Positions 8,646 to 16,969 of a stretch of DNA of 64,000 bases are shown here, piece after piece. The stretch is from NCBI GenBank assembly GCA_030123585.1, contig CP126120.1, positions 2,481,001 through 2,545,000 of the forward strand. Direction: 5' to 3'. Below the pieces are notes generated by a model, which saw only the letters and a list, made by a program, of their open reading frames with translations, ran no database searches and had not been told where the DNA came from. Both the position numbers and the translations under genes were made by a program. Each line of letters begins with the position of its first letter. Position 1 is the stretch's first letter. This DNA comes from Rhodanobacteraceae bacterium (lineage in GTDB: Bacteria; Pseudomonadota; Gammaproteobacteria; Xanthomonadales; Rhodanobacteraceae).

Positions 8646-9854
8646 ATGGCGCACAATGATGCCTACGGGATTCCCGCGATCATCGTGGCCCGCGAACAGA
8701 CGGGCCTGGGAACCTTGCGCTCGCTGCAGTTGGCCGGTATCCCGGCCCATGTGGCCTGCCCGGCCGACGATCTGATCTGCCGTTCCCGCTGGTACCGGCC
8801 GGTGCCGGGCGCGAACCGCTGGGATGGCAGCGTCGGACCGGACGCGTACGCGGCGCTGGCGGCCACGTCGCTGCCGCGCGCAGTCGTGATTCCAGGGCGC
8901 GACGACGCGGTACTGTGGGCGTCGGACCTTCCGAATGGTCCGTTGGCAGAGCGTTTCCTGGTCAGCAGTTCCTCGCGCGCAACACTGGAAATCCTGCTCG
9001 ACAAGTCGCGGTTCGGCGCTTTTCTGGCGGATACGGATGTTCCCCATCCGCGCACCTTCACGATCAGAAGTGACGCGGACATCGCCGCGATTCCCTTCGC
9101 GGATCTCGACCGCGTGTTCGTCAAGCCGGCCGACTCGCAGAGTTTCCTGCGGATCATGGGCGTCAAGGGCTTGTGGGCGCGCAACCGTACCGAGTTCGAA
9201 GCGATCTGGCAGCGCGTGGCCGACAAGAATCTTGGCGTGATCGCGCAGGAATACATCCCCGGCGGGGCCGATGATCACTATTTCATCGACGGATTCCGGG
9301 ACCGGCACGGCACGATGACCGGACTGTTCGCGCGGCGGCGCGTGCGGATTTATCCGCCCGACTTCGGCAGCAGTTCCTATTGCGTCAGCATTCCGATGCG
9401 CGATGTCGATGCGGCGCTGCCGGGGCTGGTCGAGCTCCTGACCCGGCTGCAATACCGCGGCATCTTCAGCGCCGAATTCAAACGCGACGCCCGCGACGGT
9501 GTGTTCCGCATTCTGGAAATCAACACCCGGGCTTGGTGGTATGTCGAGTTTGCCACACGCTGTGGCGTGAACGTGTGCCAGATGGCGTACGAGGATGCGC
9601 TCGACATGCCGGTGACACCCGCGTCGTCGGAATATCCGGCTGCCGTCGGTTGCATCAACCTTCCAAAGGATTTGCGCACCGTGTTCGCGCGCAACGGGGG
9701 CGGGCGTGTTTCGCGCTGGCGTGCGCTGCGGCAGTGGGCGCACGGGCAGTTTACGGTGTTCCGTTTCAGCGACCCACTGCCCGGTTTGTTCGTTGCATGG
9801 AACGAAATGAAACAGGCATTGCGCGGCGTGCCGCGCTGGTTGGGGAGGCGATAA
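8646..9854 (+). CDS. ATP-grasp carboxylate-amine ligase family protein
   Basis: 402 residues, with a GAGGGGG ribosome-binding site upstream of the ATG. The central part shows the ATP-grasp pattern: VFVKPADSQSF, a QEYIPGGADDHYF strand, and the metal-binding ILEINTRAWW near residue 298. It resembles the predicted ATP-grasp group that includes D-aspartate-ligase-like proteins, which join a carboxylate to an amine through an acyl phosphate. It is divergent from the 5641-8565 A-T-TE gene with an 80-bp shared promoter gap, so co-regulation is likely. In this setting it may attach an amino acid or acyl group to a sugar or other small molecule (inference); no substrate can be read from the sequence. 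Confidence 0.75.
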   Translation: MAHNDAYGIPAIIVAREQTGLGTLRSLQLAGIPAHVACPADDLICRSRWYRPVPGANRWDGSVGPDAYAALAATSLPRAVVIPGRDDAVLWASDLPNGPLAERFLVSSSSRATLEILLDKSRFGAFLADTDVPHPRTFTIRSDADIAAIPFADLDRVFVKPADSQSFLRIMGVKGLWARNRTEFEAIWQRVADKNLGVIAQEYIPGGADDHYFIDGFRDRHGTMTGLFARRRVRIYPPDFGSSSYCVSIPMRDVDAALPGLVELLTRLQYRGIFSAEFKRDARDGVFRILEINTRAWWYVEFATRCGVNVCQMAYEDALDMPVTPASSEYPAAVGCINLPKDLRTVFARNGGGRVSRWRALRQWAHGQFTVFRFSDPLPGLFVAWNEMKQALRGVPRWLGRR

Positions 9855-10067
9855 CCTTGCGGATCCCGCGCCCCCGCCTTGCACACTGCCCGGTCGCATC
9901 CGCACAATGCGCTCATTGTCATCGTGGCGAGGTTTCAGGTCGTCACGACGAGGGGACGCGGAAGTGAGCCCGCCAACCGCCTTGAGCGGTTCACATTCCG
10001 AAGCCCCCGGTTCTGCGGGGATGGTTTACCTTTTCAAGCAGGCGCCGACGATCATGGACGTGTGCGA

Positions 10068-10952
10068 ATGACTTCACTTGTCAGCGTAGTTGTCCCGGTC
10101 TACAACGGCGAGCATTTTCTGGCCGAGGCGCTCGACAGTGCGTTGGCCCAGACCTTCCGAAACCTGGAAGTCATTGTGGTCGATGATGGCTCGATCGACG
10201 CCAGTGGTGCCATCGCCGATCGGTATGCCACCGCCCATCCGCAGCGCGTGCGCGTCATCCATCAGGCAAATGCCGGTCTTGTGTACGCGCGCAATGCGGC
10301 GATCGACGCCTCACGCGGGCGCTATCTCGCGCTGCTGGATGCCGACGATGTTTGGATGCCGCATCATCTGGCCGAGGCGGTCGCAGTACTTGAACGCGAA
10401 CCGGAAACAAACTTGGTGCATGCCAACATCGAATGCATGGATGCGGCAGGGCACCCATGGCCGGCGCGTAAAAGGCTGTGGCGAGGCACCAATGATGCCT
10501 TTACCACATTGTTGCTGCGACGCGAACATGTGTCCTGTCCGACCGCAGTGTTTCGGCGCAGTGTGATCGATGCGATTGGCGCGTTCGATCCTGCTTTCAA
10601 CCGGCTCGGGTGCGAGGATCGCGATTTATGGCTCCGAATCGCCAAGTTCGGCGGACTGCGCTATCTCGATTCTGTGCATGCGCGTTATCGGGTGCATGGA
10701 GCCAACATGAGCGGCAATGCCGAGCGAATGATGTGCGCGCGCTTGTTGCTGATCGATCGCCATGTCCCTGATGAGCGCCAGCACCATCTCCGTAAACAGG
10801 CGGTCGCGGCGATTCATGTGGAACTGGGCGACGGGCTGTTCAATGCCGGTCGGCGCTCGCAGGCGTTCGCGGCTTATCTGCGCGCCTTGACATGGTCGCG
10901 ATCCATGGAAGAAGTGTGGCGCGGCGTCGCACGTTGTTTATTGCGGCCTTGA
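10068..10952 (+). CDS. Family 2 glycosyltransferase
   Basis: 294 residues from the ATG at 10068 (MTSLVSVVVPVYNGEHF...). An in-frame upstream extension to 9879 is low-complexity and unlikely. It has the GT-A fold signature: VVVPVYN at the N-terminus, VVDDGS near residue 40, and the DxD-type metal/nucleotide-sugar motif LLDADDVW near residue 90, followed by the RLGCEDRDLWLRIA acceptor region. It probably transfers one sugar to a lipid-linked oligosaccharide at the inner membrane. It is strikingly similar over its whole length to the GT2 at 16003-16902, so the two arose by duplication; they bracket the IS-containing stretch 10953-16002. Confidence 0.88.
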   Translation: MTSLVSVVVPVYNGEHFLAEALDSALAQTFRNLEVIVVDDGSIDASGAIADRYATAHPQRVRVIHQANAGLVYARNAAIDASRGRYLALLDADDVWMPHHLAEAVAVLEREPETNLVHANIECMDAAGHPWPARKRLWRGTNDAFTTLLLRREHVSCPTAVFRRSVIDAIGAFDPAFNRLGCEDRDLWLRIAKFGGLRYLDSVHARYRVHGANMSGNAERMMCARLLLIDRHVPDERQHHLRKQAVAAIHVELGDGLFNAGRRSQAFAAYLRALTWSRSMEEVWRGVARCLLRP

Positions 10953-11005
10953 CCTCGTGGCGCCCTGGACTCCCACCGGTACGGCTGACCTCGTAGCTTG
11001 TCGGA

Positions 11006-12062
11006 CGGTGAATTCAATTCCGAAGTGCAACACCTGACCCAACGAAGCGGCGCAGGTGCGGTAGCCTGCGCTCCTTCACCGGCAAGTGGAGTTGCACATG
11101 AGCTACGCGCACCTGAGCCAAGAGGAACGTTACCAGATTCGGTGGTTGCGGAACGGCGGCTGGACGCTGGAGGACATCGGGCTTGAACTGCGACGATCGC
11201 CCAGCACGATCAGCCGCGAGCTGCGGCGCAATGCCACCCCGAAGGGCGCGTACGATCACCGCGACGCACAACGCCAGGCGGTGCAGCGCAGGCACGCCGC
11301 AAGTGCGCTGCCTCGCATTGGTGTGGAAGACTGGGCGAAGGTGGAAGCCCGCTTGCGTGAAGACTGGAGCCCTGAGCAGATTGCCGGCACGGGCGACGTG
11401 GCCATCAGCATCGAACGCATCTACCAGCACATCGCTGCGGATCGTCAACGCGGCGGCACGCTGTGGCAGCACCTGCGCCGGCGCAAGCGACGGCGACGTC
11501 ACCGCTGCGGTACCCCGCGGGAGCGCCAGCGCTTTGGCGGCCGGCGGATTCACGAACGTCCCGCCATCGTCGAGCGACGCGGCCGCGTCGGCGACTTCGA
11601 GGGCGACACCCTCGTCGGCAAGGGTCCGGCCCGTATCGTTACCCTGGTGGACCGCAAAAGCGGCTGGGTGCGCTTGCGCAAGGTGTCCGACGGCACCGCC
11701 ACCGCCGTGGCCGAGGCGGTCCTGAGCGTCCTGCATCCCGTGCGCGCCTGCGTGCATACCCTCACCTGGGACAACGGCAGCGAATTCGCCGAGCACCGGC
11801 TCATGGATGTCGGACTCGGGGCCGACAGCTACTTCGCGACGCCGTACGCATCGTGGCAACGCGGCTGCAACGAAAACCTCAACGGTCTGGTTCGCCAGTA
11901 CATCCCGAAGGGCTGTGACATCAGCCTGTTCACGGACGACGCGATCCAGCAGATCGAAGACAAACTCAACCGACGTCCCAGAAAAAGACTCGGCTACCGA
12001 ACCCCAGAGCAAGTGTTCGAGCTATCCTTCAAACGCGTTGCACTTCGTAGTTGAACTCACCG
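11006..12062 (+). mobile_element. IS30-family insertion sequence, apparently intact
   Basis: About 1057 bp. It is bounded by 26-bp inverted repeats at 11006-11031 and 12037-12062 that differ at 3 positions (shared core CGAAGTGCAAC). One full-length transposase lies between them. Flanking 2-3-bp target duplications were looked for and none is evident, so the insertion may be old or rearranged. Length and repeat size fit IS30. Confidence 0.85.
11098..12054 (+). CDS. IS30-family transposase
   Basis: 318 residues from the ATG at 11098 (MSYAHLSQEERYQI), the usual IS30 start; a GTG four codons upstream is possible. The N-terminal helix-turn-helix is seen in LRRSPSTISRELRRN, then DWSPEQIAG. The DDE catalytic triad can be read: Asp in DFEGDTLVGKG, Asp in TWDNGSEFAEH, and Glu in RGCNENLNGLVRQYIPKG. 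The last codons overlap the right inverted repeat. It catalyses transposition of the surrounding element. No frameshift is seen, so it is probably functional. Confidence 0.93.
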   Translation: MSYAHLSQEERYQIRWLRNGGWTLEDIGLELRRSPSTISRELRRNATPKGAYDHRDAQRQAVQRRHAASALPRIGVEDWAKVEARLREDWSPEQIAGTGDVAISIERIYQHIAADRQRGGTLWQHLRRRKRRRRHRCGTPRERQRFGGRRIHERPAIVERRGRVGDFEGDTLVGKGPARIVTLVDRKSGWVRLRKVSDGTATAVAEAVLSVLHPVRACVHTLTWDNGSEFAEHRLMDVGLGADSYFATPYASWQRGCNENLNGLVRQYIPKGCDISLFTDDAIQQIEDKLNRRPRKRLGYRTPEQVFELSFKRVALRS

Positions 12063-12225
12063 ACCCAAGGAACCGGTGATTTATTAAGGTTTCAGTGTGG
12101 GGATGCGCCGCACGCGGATCAAACATCGCGAGGGTTCAATCGGTTGAAGCCAAGCCTTGGCATATGCAGGATTTGCGTGAACCCCCGACAAATCCGAGGT
12201 GGATTGTCAAGAGCTTCCGGATGGT

Positions 12226-13212
12226 TCACGCAGTGGGACGATGCAGGCGGCGCACGAAGGAGGCTCGTCCACGGCTTGCGGGAATCCGTGGCAGCATGAA
12301 TACATCGGTACCGGCCTCAACAAAATCCTGACGGGTGGTCAGGGCCGCCCGGTAGTGTTGTCTCGCGACTTCGACCACAGCAGCACTATTGGCACCATTG
12401 GGATAACAGAACATATCGACTTCTCGCCCCAAGCGCCTCTCAAGCGCGGCTCGGCTGCCGGCGATTTCGGCTTGCAGGAGATCATCAGGCAGCGTCGTCA
12501 GCATCGGATGTGTGCTGGTATGACAGCCGATGGTGACGAGACGCGGGTCCATTTGGTCGAGTTGCTGCCACGTCAAGGGTGCATACTGATCGATCTGCTG
12601 TGCGGTGGGTTCGAACTCCCTGGTTAGTGCAGTGACCCTAGCCTCCAGATCATGACGAACAGTCAAGGCCAAGCCCTTGGCCCAAGCCAGGATCGCTTCC
12701 GTTCGGTAATCGGGGCATCCGGCTGACCGGGCTACCTCCATACGTTCCCGGCTGCTCAAGAGCGCGAGCCGCAACCGCAGCTCCGTTCGCCAGATCCAGC
12801 GGCCCGACTCGATCAAACCGGGGCAAGCGAATATCGTCGCCGGGGCGCCTTGCTCGCTGAGCAGGGGGTAGGCGACGGTGAACTGGTTGCGTACGCCGTC
12901 GTCGAAGGTGATGACTACTTCGTTGCCCGACGTGGAGCCCGATGTAAGCCGATCGATCAGTTGCTGCAGGGAAATCAGTTCGAATCGTTCCCGCAGGAAC
13001 CTCAATTGCCTACGGAACTGCTCGACCGGCACATCGTCGTGACCAACGCAGTGATACATCAGGATGCGTGGACGCTGGATTGCGCGCGCACGCCGCATGG
13101 CATCACCAGACCAAAGGGAAGCCCAGTGCAACGGGGCAGCGAACATTGGACGCAACATATTATGCCCCATCAGACCTGCCCCCGGTTGCCATACTACGGA
13201 TGACCTTGCCAA
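12226..13212 (-). CDS. Polysaccharide deacetylase (NodB-type, CE4)
   Basis: Up to 328 residues; the start is uncertain, and ATGs at 13170 or further in (before the hydrophobic stretch MFAAPLHWASLW) are also possible. The CE4 metal site is visible: VITFDDGV near residue 100 and the HxxxH motif CHTSTHPML near 228. The conserved MYHCVG and a late PNGANS block also fit the fold. Such enzymes remove N- or O-acetyl groups from polysaccharide or lipid-linked sugars. It stands alone on the reverse strand just after the IS30 element. A second family member lies in the assembly operon at 29905-30672. Confidence 0.85.
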   Translation of the reverse strand: MARSSVVWQPGAGLMGHNMLRPMFAAPLHWASLWSGDAMRRARAIQRPRILMYHCVGHDDVPVEQFRRQLRFLRERFELISLQQLIDRLTSGSTSGNEVVITFDDGVRNQFTVAYPLLSEQGAPATIFACPGLIESGRWIWRTELRLRLALLSSRERMEVARSAGCPDYRTEAILAWAKGLALTVRHDLEARVTALTREFEPTAQQIDQYAPLTWQQLDQMDPRLVTIGCHTSTHPMLTTLPDDLLQAEIAGSRAALERRLGREVDMFCYPNGANSAAVVEVARQHYRAALTTRQDFVEAGTDVFMLPRIPASRGRASFVRRLHRPTA

Positions 13213-13242
13213 GTTGACGTAATAGGCTCCACGAAACGCTTT

Positions 13243-15258
13243 TTAATGGCTTTTGTCACGAATCCAATCGCTAACTAGAGTTTCCTGTAAGGCGCCTGCC
13301 TTTAGCAGCGCCACATTCACTAACTCAGATGTCGAACTATTCGTACTTACAAGCGTGTTGACAGGAAAGGCGTCTGCGAAACCTTCGTAGTTGCTCTTAA
13401 ATGTTCCGCCCGACAGCTCTTGGCGCATATAGTAGTTTCCGTCTTCTTCGAAGCCATTGACTCCGCCATAGCTACCGGCCCACATATAGATTCCATCCGA
13501 CGCGTCACGCTGCCAGAGTGGAACGCCTTCCATTCGTTTGGCGTCGTTCGTATCACCCAGGAGTGCAAGCACCGTGGGCGCAATATCGATATGCGAGCTA
13601 GGCGCGTCGATCAGGGTGGTCTGCTCCAACGCACGAGGCGAGTAGATCACCAGCGGAACCCTGAACATGTAGTCGCTGATCTTGCCGATCGCGAGCGACG
13701 GATCTTCAGCACGGGTCCGTATTCCGTGGTCGGCCGTGAACACGATTATCGTGTTTTGCAGCTGGCCGAGGTCACGCAATTTGTCGACAAGCTCTTTGAG
13801 CCATTGATCCTCGAGAAGCATGAGGTCGTGACCACGTCCGATCACGGTAGGCTCGTTGTGCAACGCAATCCATGGTCCGTGCGCAACCTGCGGCAGGTAG
13901 GCCACGCAGAAGCGCTGGTGTGCGTGCACAGCAGACGTGATGTCGGTCTCCATCTGCTCAAGTGCCTGGAAATCATCGACGAGACGCGCATGCAGCAAAT
14001 CACGGGATGGCTTGTCGAAGGAGCTGCCACTTTTTGCAAGATGGCCAATCAACTCGTTGGCACGACTCTCTGCCATGGCACGTAGCGGGCTGCCCGCATG
14101 CTGGTCGGAAACGAACACCTTGTTCGCGCCGAACGTATAGAACATCTGATCGTCGTCTTCGGAAAGGTAAAGGCTTGGCACATACACGCCGCGTAGGGGT
14201 ACATCGCCAGCCACTGCGGTCATGAGCGCGTTCAGCGATGAATGCCGCAAGCTGTCCAGAAGGCGCCGTCGTCCCCGCGGATAGAGCCCGGACAAGATCG
14301 AATAAACCGCATTGCTGGTGTATGGATACGTAGTGTATTGACGCTCCGCGACAAACGAACGGTCGTAGAGTTGACCCACGCCTAGAAGATCGCGTCCGGA
14401 TGTCGCGAAATCCAGTGCCTGCGCCGGCCCGGTTTCCATGATGAAGACGAGGACGTTGTCTCCGCGCTCGCTGCCAACGAAGGCATTTCTGGTGTCCAAG
14501 GGCGGCGTATGGGTTAGGCCTCGCATGGCCGCCAATGCCTGGCCGAAACTGAGGTTGGCCATTCCGTGATATTCGTCCGGTCCAAGCAGGGCACGTACGA
14601 CTCGTCCCGTGCTGCTGGCGTTCAAGAGCGAGCCGCGCAACTGGTGAGCGAAACTAATTGGGGCTAAAAGAACCGCAACGATCCATATGGATACGGCTGG
14701 CATAGCAAGTACAAGCCGGTAAAACCGGGCCTGATGCAAGTCACCCGCGTGCTCTTTACGCCGGGTAATCCTGGAGAGCAGCCAGACCGCGAGCAATATC
14801 ATGATTATCATTGACAACTTTATCAAGCTTGCCGGTGTAGCATAATCCCCAACTATGCTTGGGTTGGAGATTCCAAAACGCAATGAGTCGATGAAAAACT
14901 GACGCGACACGTACTGACCAACATCGGCCTGTGCGCGAAGTTCATAGAAAAGCATGATGCTTACGATTACGGAAATGCAGGTTGCAAAACCAACGCGGTA
15001 ACGCCTGAATATTGCGCTTACGATGATCGTACCTATGAGTGGGGCCAGAATCAGGTTGATTGCAATTCCGTTGAAGTAGAACCCCAAGCGCTGCATGGAA
15101 GTGACCTGGTCTGCATGCGTCTTGCCGAGAAATCGTGCAATGCTGAGCCATTCGCCAGACAGCAGCTCCATCTTCAGGTACATGCCGAGAAGCCCAACGA
15201 TCAAAAAGGAGCAGAAAACAGCGATGGTCGCCGTGCTGACATGAATTCGTGGCTTCAT
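13243..15258 (-). CDS. LTA-synthase-like membrane sulfatase (phosphoglycerol or phosphoethanolamine transferase family)
   Basis: 671 residues. The first ~215 contain about five hydrophobic segments (for example at 10-29, 60-80, 92-105, 150-165, 185-205), followed by an extracellular alkaline-phosphatase-superfamily domain. The nucleophile position reads VFIMETGPAQ, with Thr as in lipoteichoic-acid synthases. The metal site is FTADHGIRT, and SSHIDIAPTVLALLG matches the conserved C-terminal part. Members move phosphoglycerol or phosphoethanolamine to glycans in the periplasm, so this may decorate the polysaccharide. Base composition is visibly lower in GC than its neighbours and IS remnants lie just upstream, both signs of transfer. 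The substrate is unknown. Confidence 0.82.
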   Translation of the reverse strand: MKPRIHVSTATIAVFCSFLIVGLLGMYLKMELLSGEWLSIARFLGKTHADQVTSMQRLGFYFNGIAINLILAPLIGTIIVSAIFRRYRVGFATCISVIVSIMLFYELRAQADVGQYVSRQFFIDSLRFGISNPSIVGDYATPASLIKLSMIIMILLAVWLLSRITRRKEHAGDLHQARFYRLVLAMPAVSIWIVAVLLAPISFAHQLRGSLLNASSTGRVVRALLGPDEYHGMANLSFGQALAAMRGLTHTPPLDTRNAFVGSERGDNVLVFIMETGPAQALDFATSGRDLLGVGQLYDRSFVAERQYTTYPYTSNAVYSILSGLYPRGRRRLLDSLRHSSLNALMTAVAGDVPLRGVYVPSLYLSEDDDQMFYTFGANKVFVSDQHAGSPLRAMAESRANELIGHLAKSGSSFDKPSRDLLHARLVDDFQALEQMETDITSAVHAHQRFCVAYLPQVAHGPWIALHNEPTVIGRGHDLMLLEDQWLKELVDKLRDLGQLQNTIIVFTADHGIRTRAEDPSLAIGKISDYMFRVPLVIYSPRALEQTTLIDAPSSHIDIAPTVLALLGDTNDAKRMEGVPLWQRDASDGIYMWAGSYGGVNGFEEDGNYYMRQELSGGTFKSNYEGFADAFPVNTLVSTNSSTSELVNVALLKAGALQETLVSDWIRDKSH

Positions 15259-15296
15259 CGAATTCTCCGAAGAAAACGAGATAGTGACCCAACATC

Positions 15297-15337
15297 CAAG
15301 CGGATGCCTGAGTTATTCTTCAAGTGCGTTGCACTTA
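15297..15337 (+). mobile_element. Remnant of an IS30-family 3' end
   Basis: About 40 bases match, with scattered differences, the last transposase codons and right end of the intact IS30 element at 11006-12062; the shared block is TTCAA...GCGTTGCACTT. It lies just upstream of the LTA-synthase-like start, so a small relic of a relative of that IS is likely. It is short, so confidence is limited. Confidence 0.45.
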
Positions 15338-15455
15338 CCTGTTGCAATCATCGGCGTGAATTCGGGAACCAAGTGCACCACGCCCCGCCTGGAATCGTGG
15401 TGAAGCGATCTTGGGCGCTGGCGACGAACCTATTCCGGCAAGAAGGGAGTTATCG

Positions 15456-15775
15456 CCGTGACGTATCGCCAGATCACCCAGAAGAGAGGTATATGCTCAC
15501 CGCCTTGAGAACGCAAGGGTACAACGCCTTCGAGACCGCGAGTGCGCTGGGTGTCACGCCGGCAGCATCTCGCGCAAGATCCGCTGCAACGGCTGCAATG
15601 ATGGCGCGTACGGGCCGCGCAAAGCCGACCCCGTACTCGTGCCGATGCGCGCGTTTGCGGCGCAACCGGCGCTTCAGTCTTGGCGATTTCCGCATGGTCG
15701 AGGGCTTGCTCCCGCACGTGTGGAGCCCCGAGCAGATCGCAGTGAAACCCGACACTGGGAGATCGATACCATGAC
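15456..15775 (+). pseudogene. Decayed N-terminal part of an IS30-family transposase
   Basis: Read across three frames, this stretch gives the start of an IS30 transposase: VTYRQITQ, then EERYMLTALRTQGYN in a second frame, then RHAGSISRKIRCNGCNDGAY in another, then RMVEGLLPHVWSPEQIA. At least three frameshifts separate the pieces and no catalytic domain follows, so it is dead. It differs from the intact transposase at 11098 and comes from another IS30 branch. Together with the relic at 15297 it marks the 15.3-15.8 kb stretch as an insertion hotspot. Confidence 0.75.
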
Positions 15776-16002
15776 CTTCGAACCGGGATTCACCGCCTGA
15801 GTGGCTACAAAAAACATCCAAGGGTCACCAGCGTCCCCGCGTTCGGCCATATACAATCACCTGTCTTCAGGGGTAGAAAGCGAACTCGCGTGACCGTTAG
15901 CAAATTCCGCAATCCGCGGTTTCCCCATAGCGCGCCGGCCATCACGCCGGCACCCTTGTTTTTCGGACTCAGGCTGAAATTGCCGGTAGCGGGTGATTTC
16001 GC
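15776..16002. other. Leader region upstream of the GT2 gene
   Basis: No gene seen. It contains short GC-rich inverted repeats, such as GCCGGC-CATCAC-GCCGGC at about 15934-15951 followed a few bases later by a T-run. This could be an attenuator or weak terminator of whatever preceded the IS remnants. It probably holds the promoter for the plus-strand glycosyltransferase operon. Confidence 0.3.
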
Positions 16003-16902
16003 ATGACGCCCCTGGTGAGTGCGATCGTGCCGGTTTACAACGCTGATCGATTTCTGGCCGAGGCACTGGACAGCGCTTTGGCGCAGACGCTTCGGAATAT
16101 CGAGATCGTCGTGGTGGACGACGGTTCGACCGACACCAGCGGTGCGATCGCCGAGCGCTATGCCGCCGATCATCCGGAGCGAGTGCGCGTCATCCATCAG
16201 GCCAATGCCGGCCTCGTCCCGGCGCGCAACGCGGCGGTCGCCATCGCGCGTGGACGTTATCTGGCCCTGCTGGACGCCGATGATGTGTGGTTGCCCGGAC
16301 ATCTGGCCGAGTCGGTCAATGCGCTCGAGCAGGACGCTTCCATTGGACTTGTCCACGCGAATGTCCGATTCATCGACAGCGGCAGCCGCGTGTACGGGGA
16401 GGTACCGAAACGGGTTTGGCGGATCGGCGATGATGCCTTCATCGAGATTTTGTTGCGGCGAAGGAATGTGGCCTGCCCCACCGCGGTGTTCCGGCGCAGC
16501 GTGATAGATGAAGTCGGAACATTCGATCCCGTATTCAACCGGCTCGGCTGCGAGGATCGGGATCTATGGTTGCGGATCGCGAAGGTATCCGGGCTGCGCT
16601 ATATCGACGCGGTGCATGCCCATTACCGCACGCACGATGCCAACATGAGTAGCAGGATCGACAAGATGCAACGGGCCCGATTGCTGCTGGTCGAGCGATA
16701 TACCGGTGGCAACCGAGGTCTGCGCAGACGGGCGGTCGCCGCGGTCCACAATAGTTCGGGAGATGAACTTCTTTATGCCGGCGATCGCCTGCCCGCATTC
16801 GTCGCGTACTTGCGGGCATTGGCTTGGTGTCCCGGCATGCGCAAGGCGTGGTGGGGCGTAGCGTGCTGTCTGTTGCGGTGGCGCCGCTCTGCCAGCGGCT
16901 GA
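16003..16902 (+). CDS. Family 2 glycosyltransferase (paralogue of the GT2 at 10068)
   Basis: 299 residues starting MTPLVSAIVPVYNADRF. It has the GT-A layout with VVVDDGSTD near residue 38, LLDADDVWLPG near 88, and the acceptor-side block RLGCEDRDLWLRIA. Resemblance to the protein at 10068-10952 is strong from end to end, well beyond the family level. It is the first gene of a plus-strand run (GT2, galE, GT4, beta-helix genes), with 67 bp to galE. It probably adds one sugar of the repeat unit on the cytoplasmic face of the inner membrane. Donor and acceptor cannot be read from the sequence. Confidence 0.88.
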   Translation: MTPLVSAIVPVYNADRFLAEALDSALAQTLRNIEIVVVDDGSTDTSGAIAERYAADHPERVRVIHQANAGLVPARNAAVAIARGRYLALLDADDVWLPGHLAESVNALEQDASIGLVHANVRFIDSGSRVYGEVPKRVWRIGDDAFIEILLRRRNVACPTAVFRRSVIDEVGTFDPVFNRLGCEDRDLWLRIAKVSGLRYIDAVHAHYRTHDANMSSRIDKMQRARLLLVERYTGGNRGLRRRAVAAVHNSSGDELLYAGDRLPAFVAYLRALAWCPGMRKAWWGVACCLLRWRRSASG

Positions 16903-16969
16903 TTGCTCGTGGCGGGTGTTGCTGGGCTAAACTCACTTGTCTGCCCAACGTGGCCTGCAGGAAGCGAAT

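Noticed and set aside
11006..12062. IS30 as part of a composite transposon with the 15.3-15.8 kb relics
   Set aside because: The relics are fragments, one is from another IS30 branch, and no matching outer inverted repeats or target duplications were seen.
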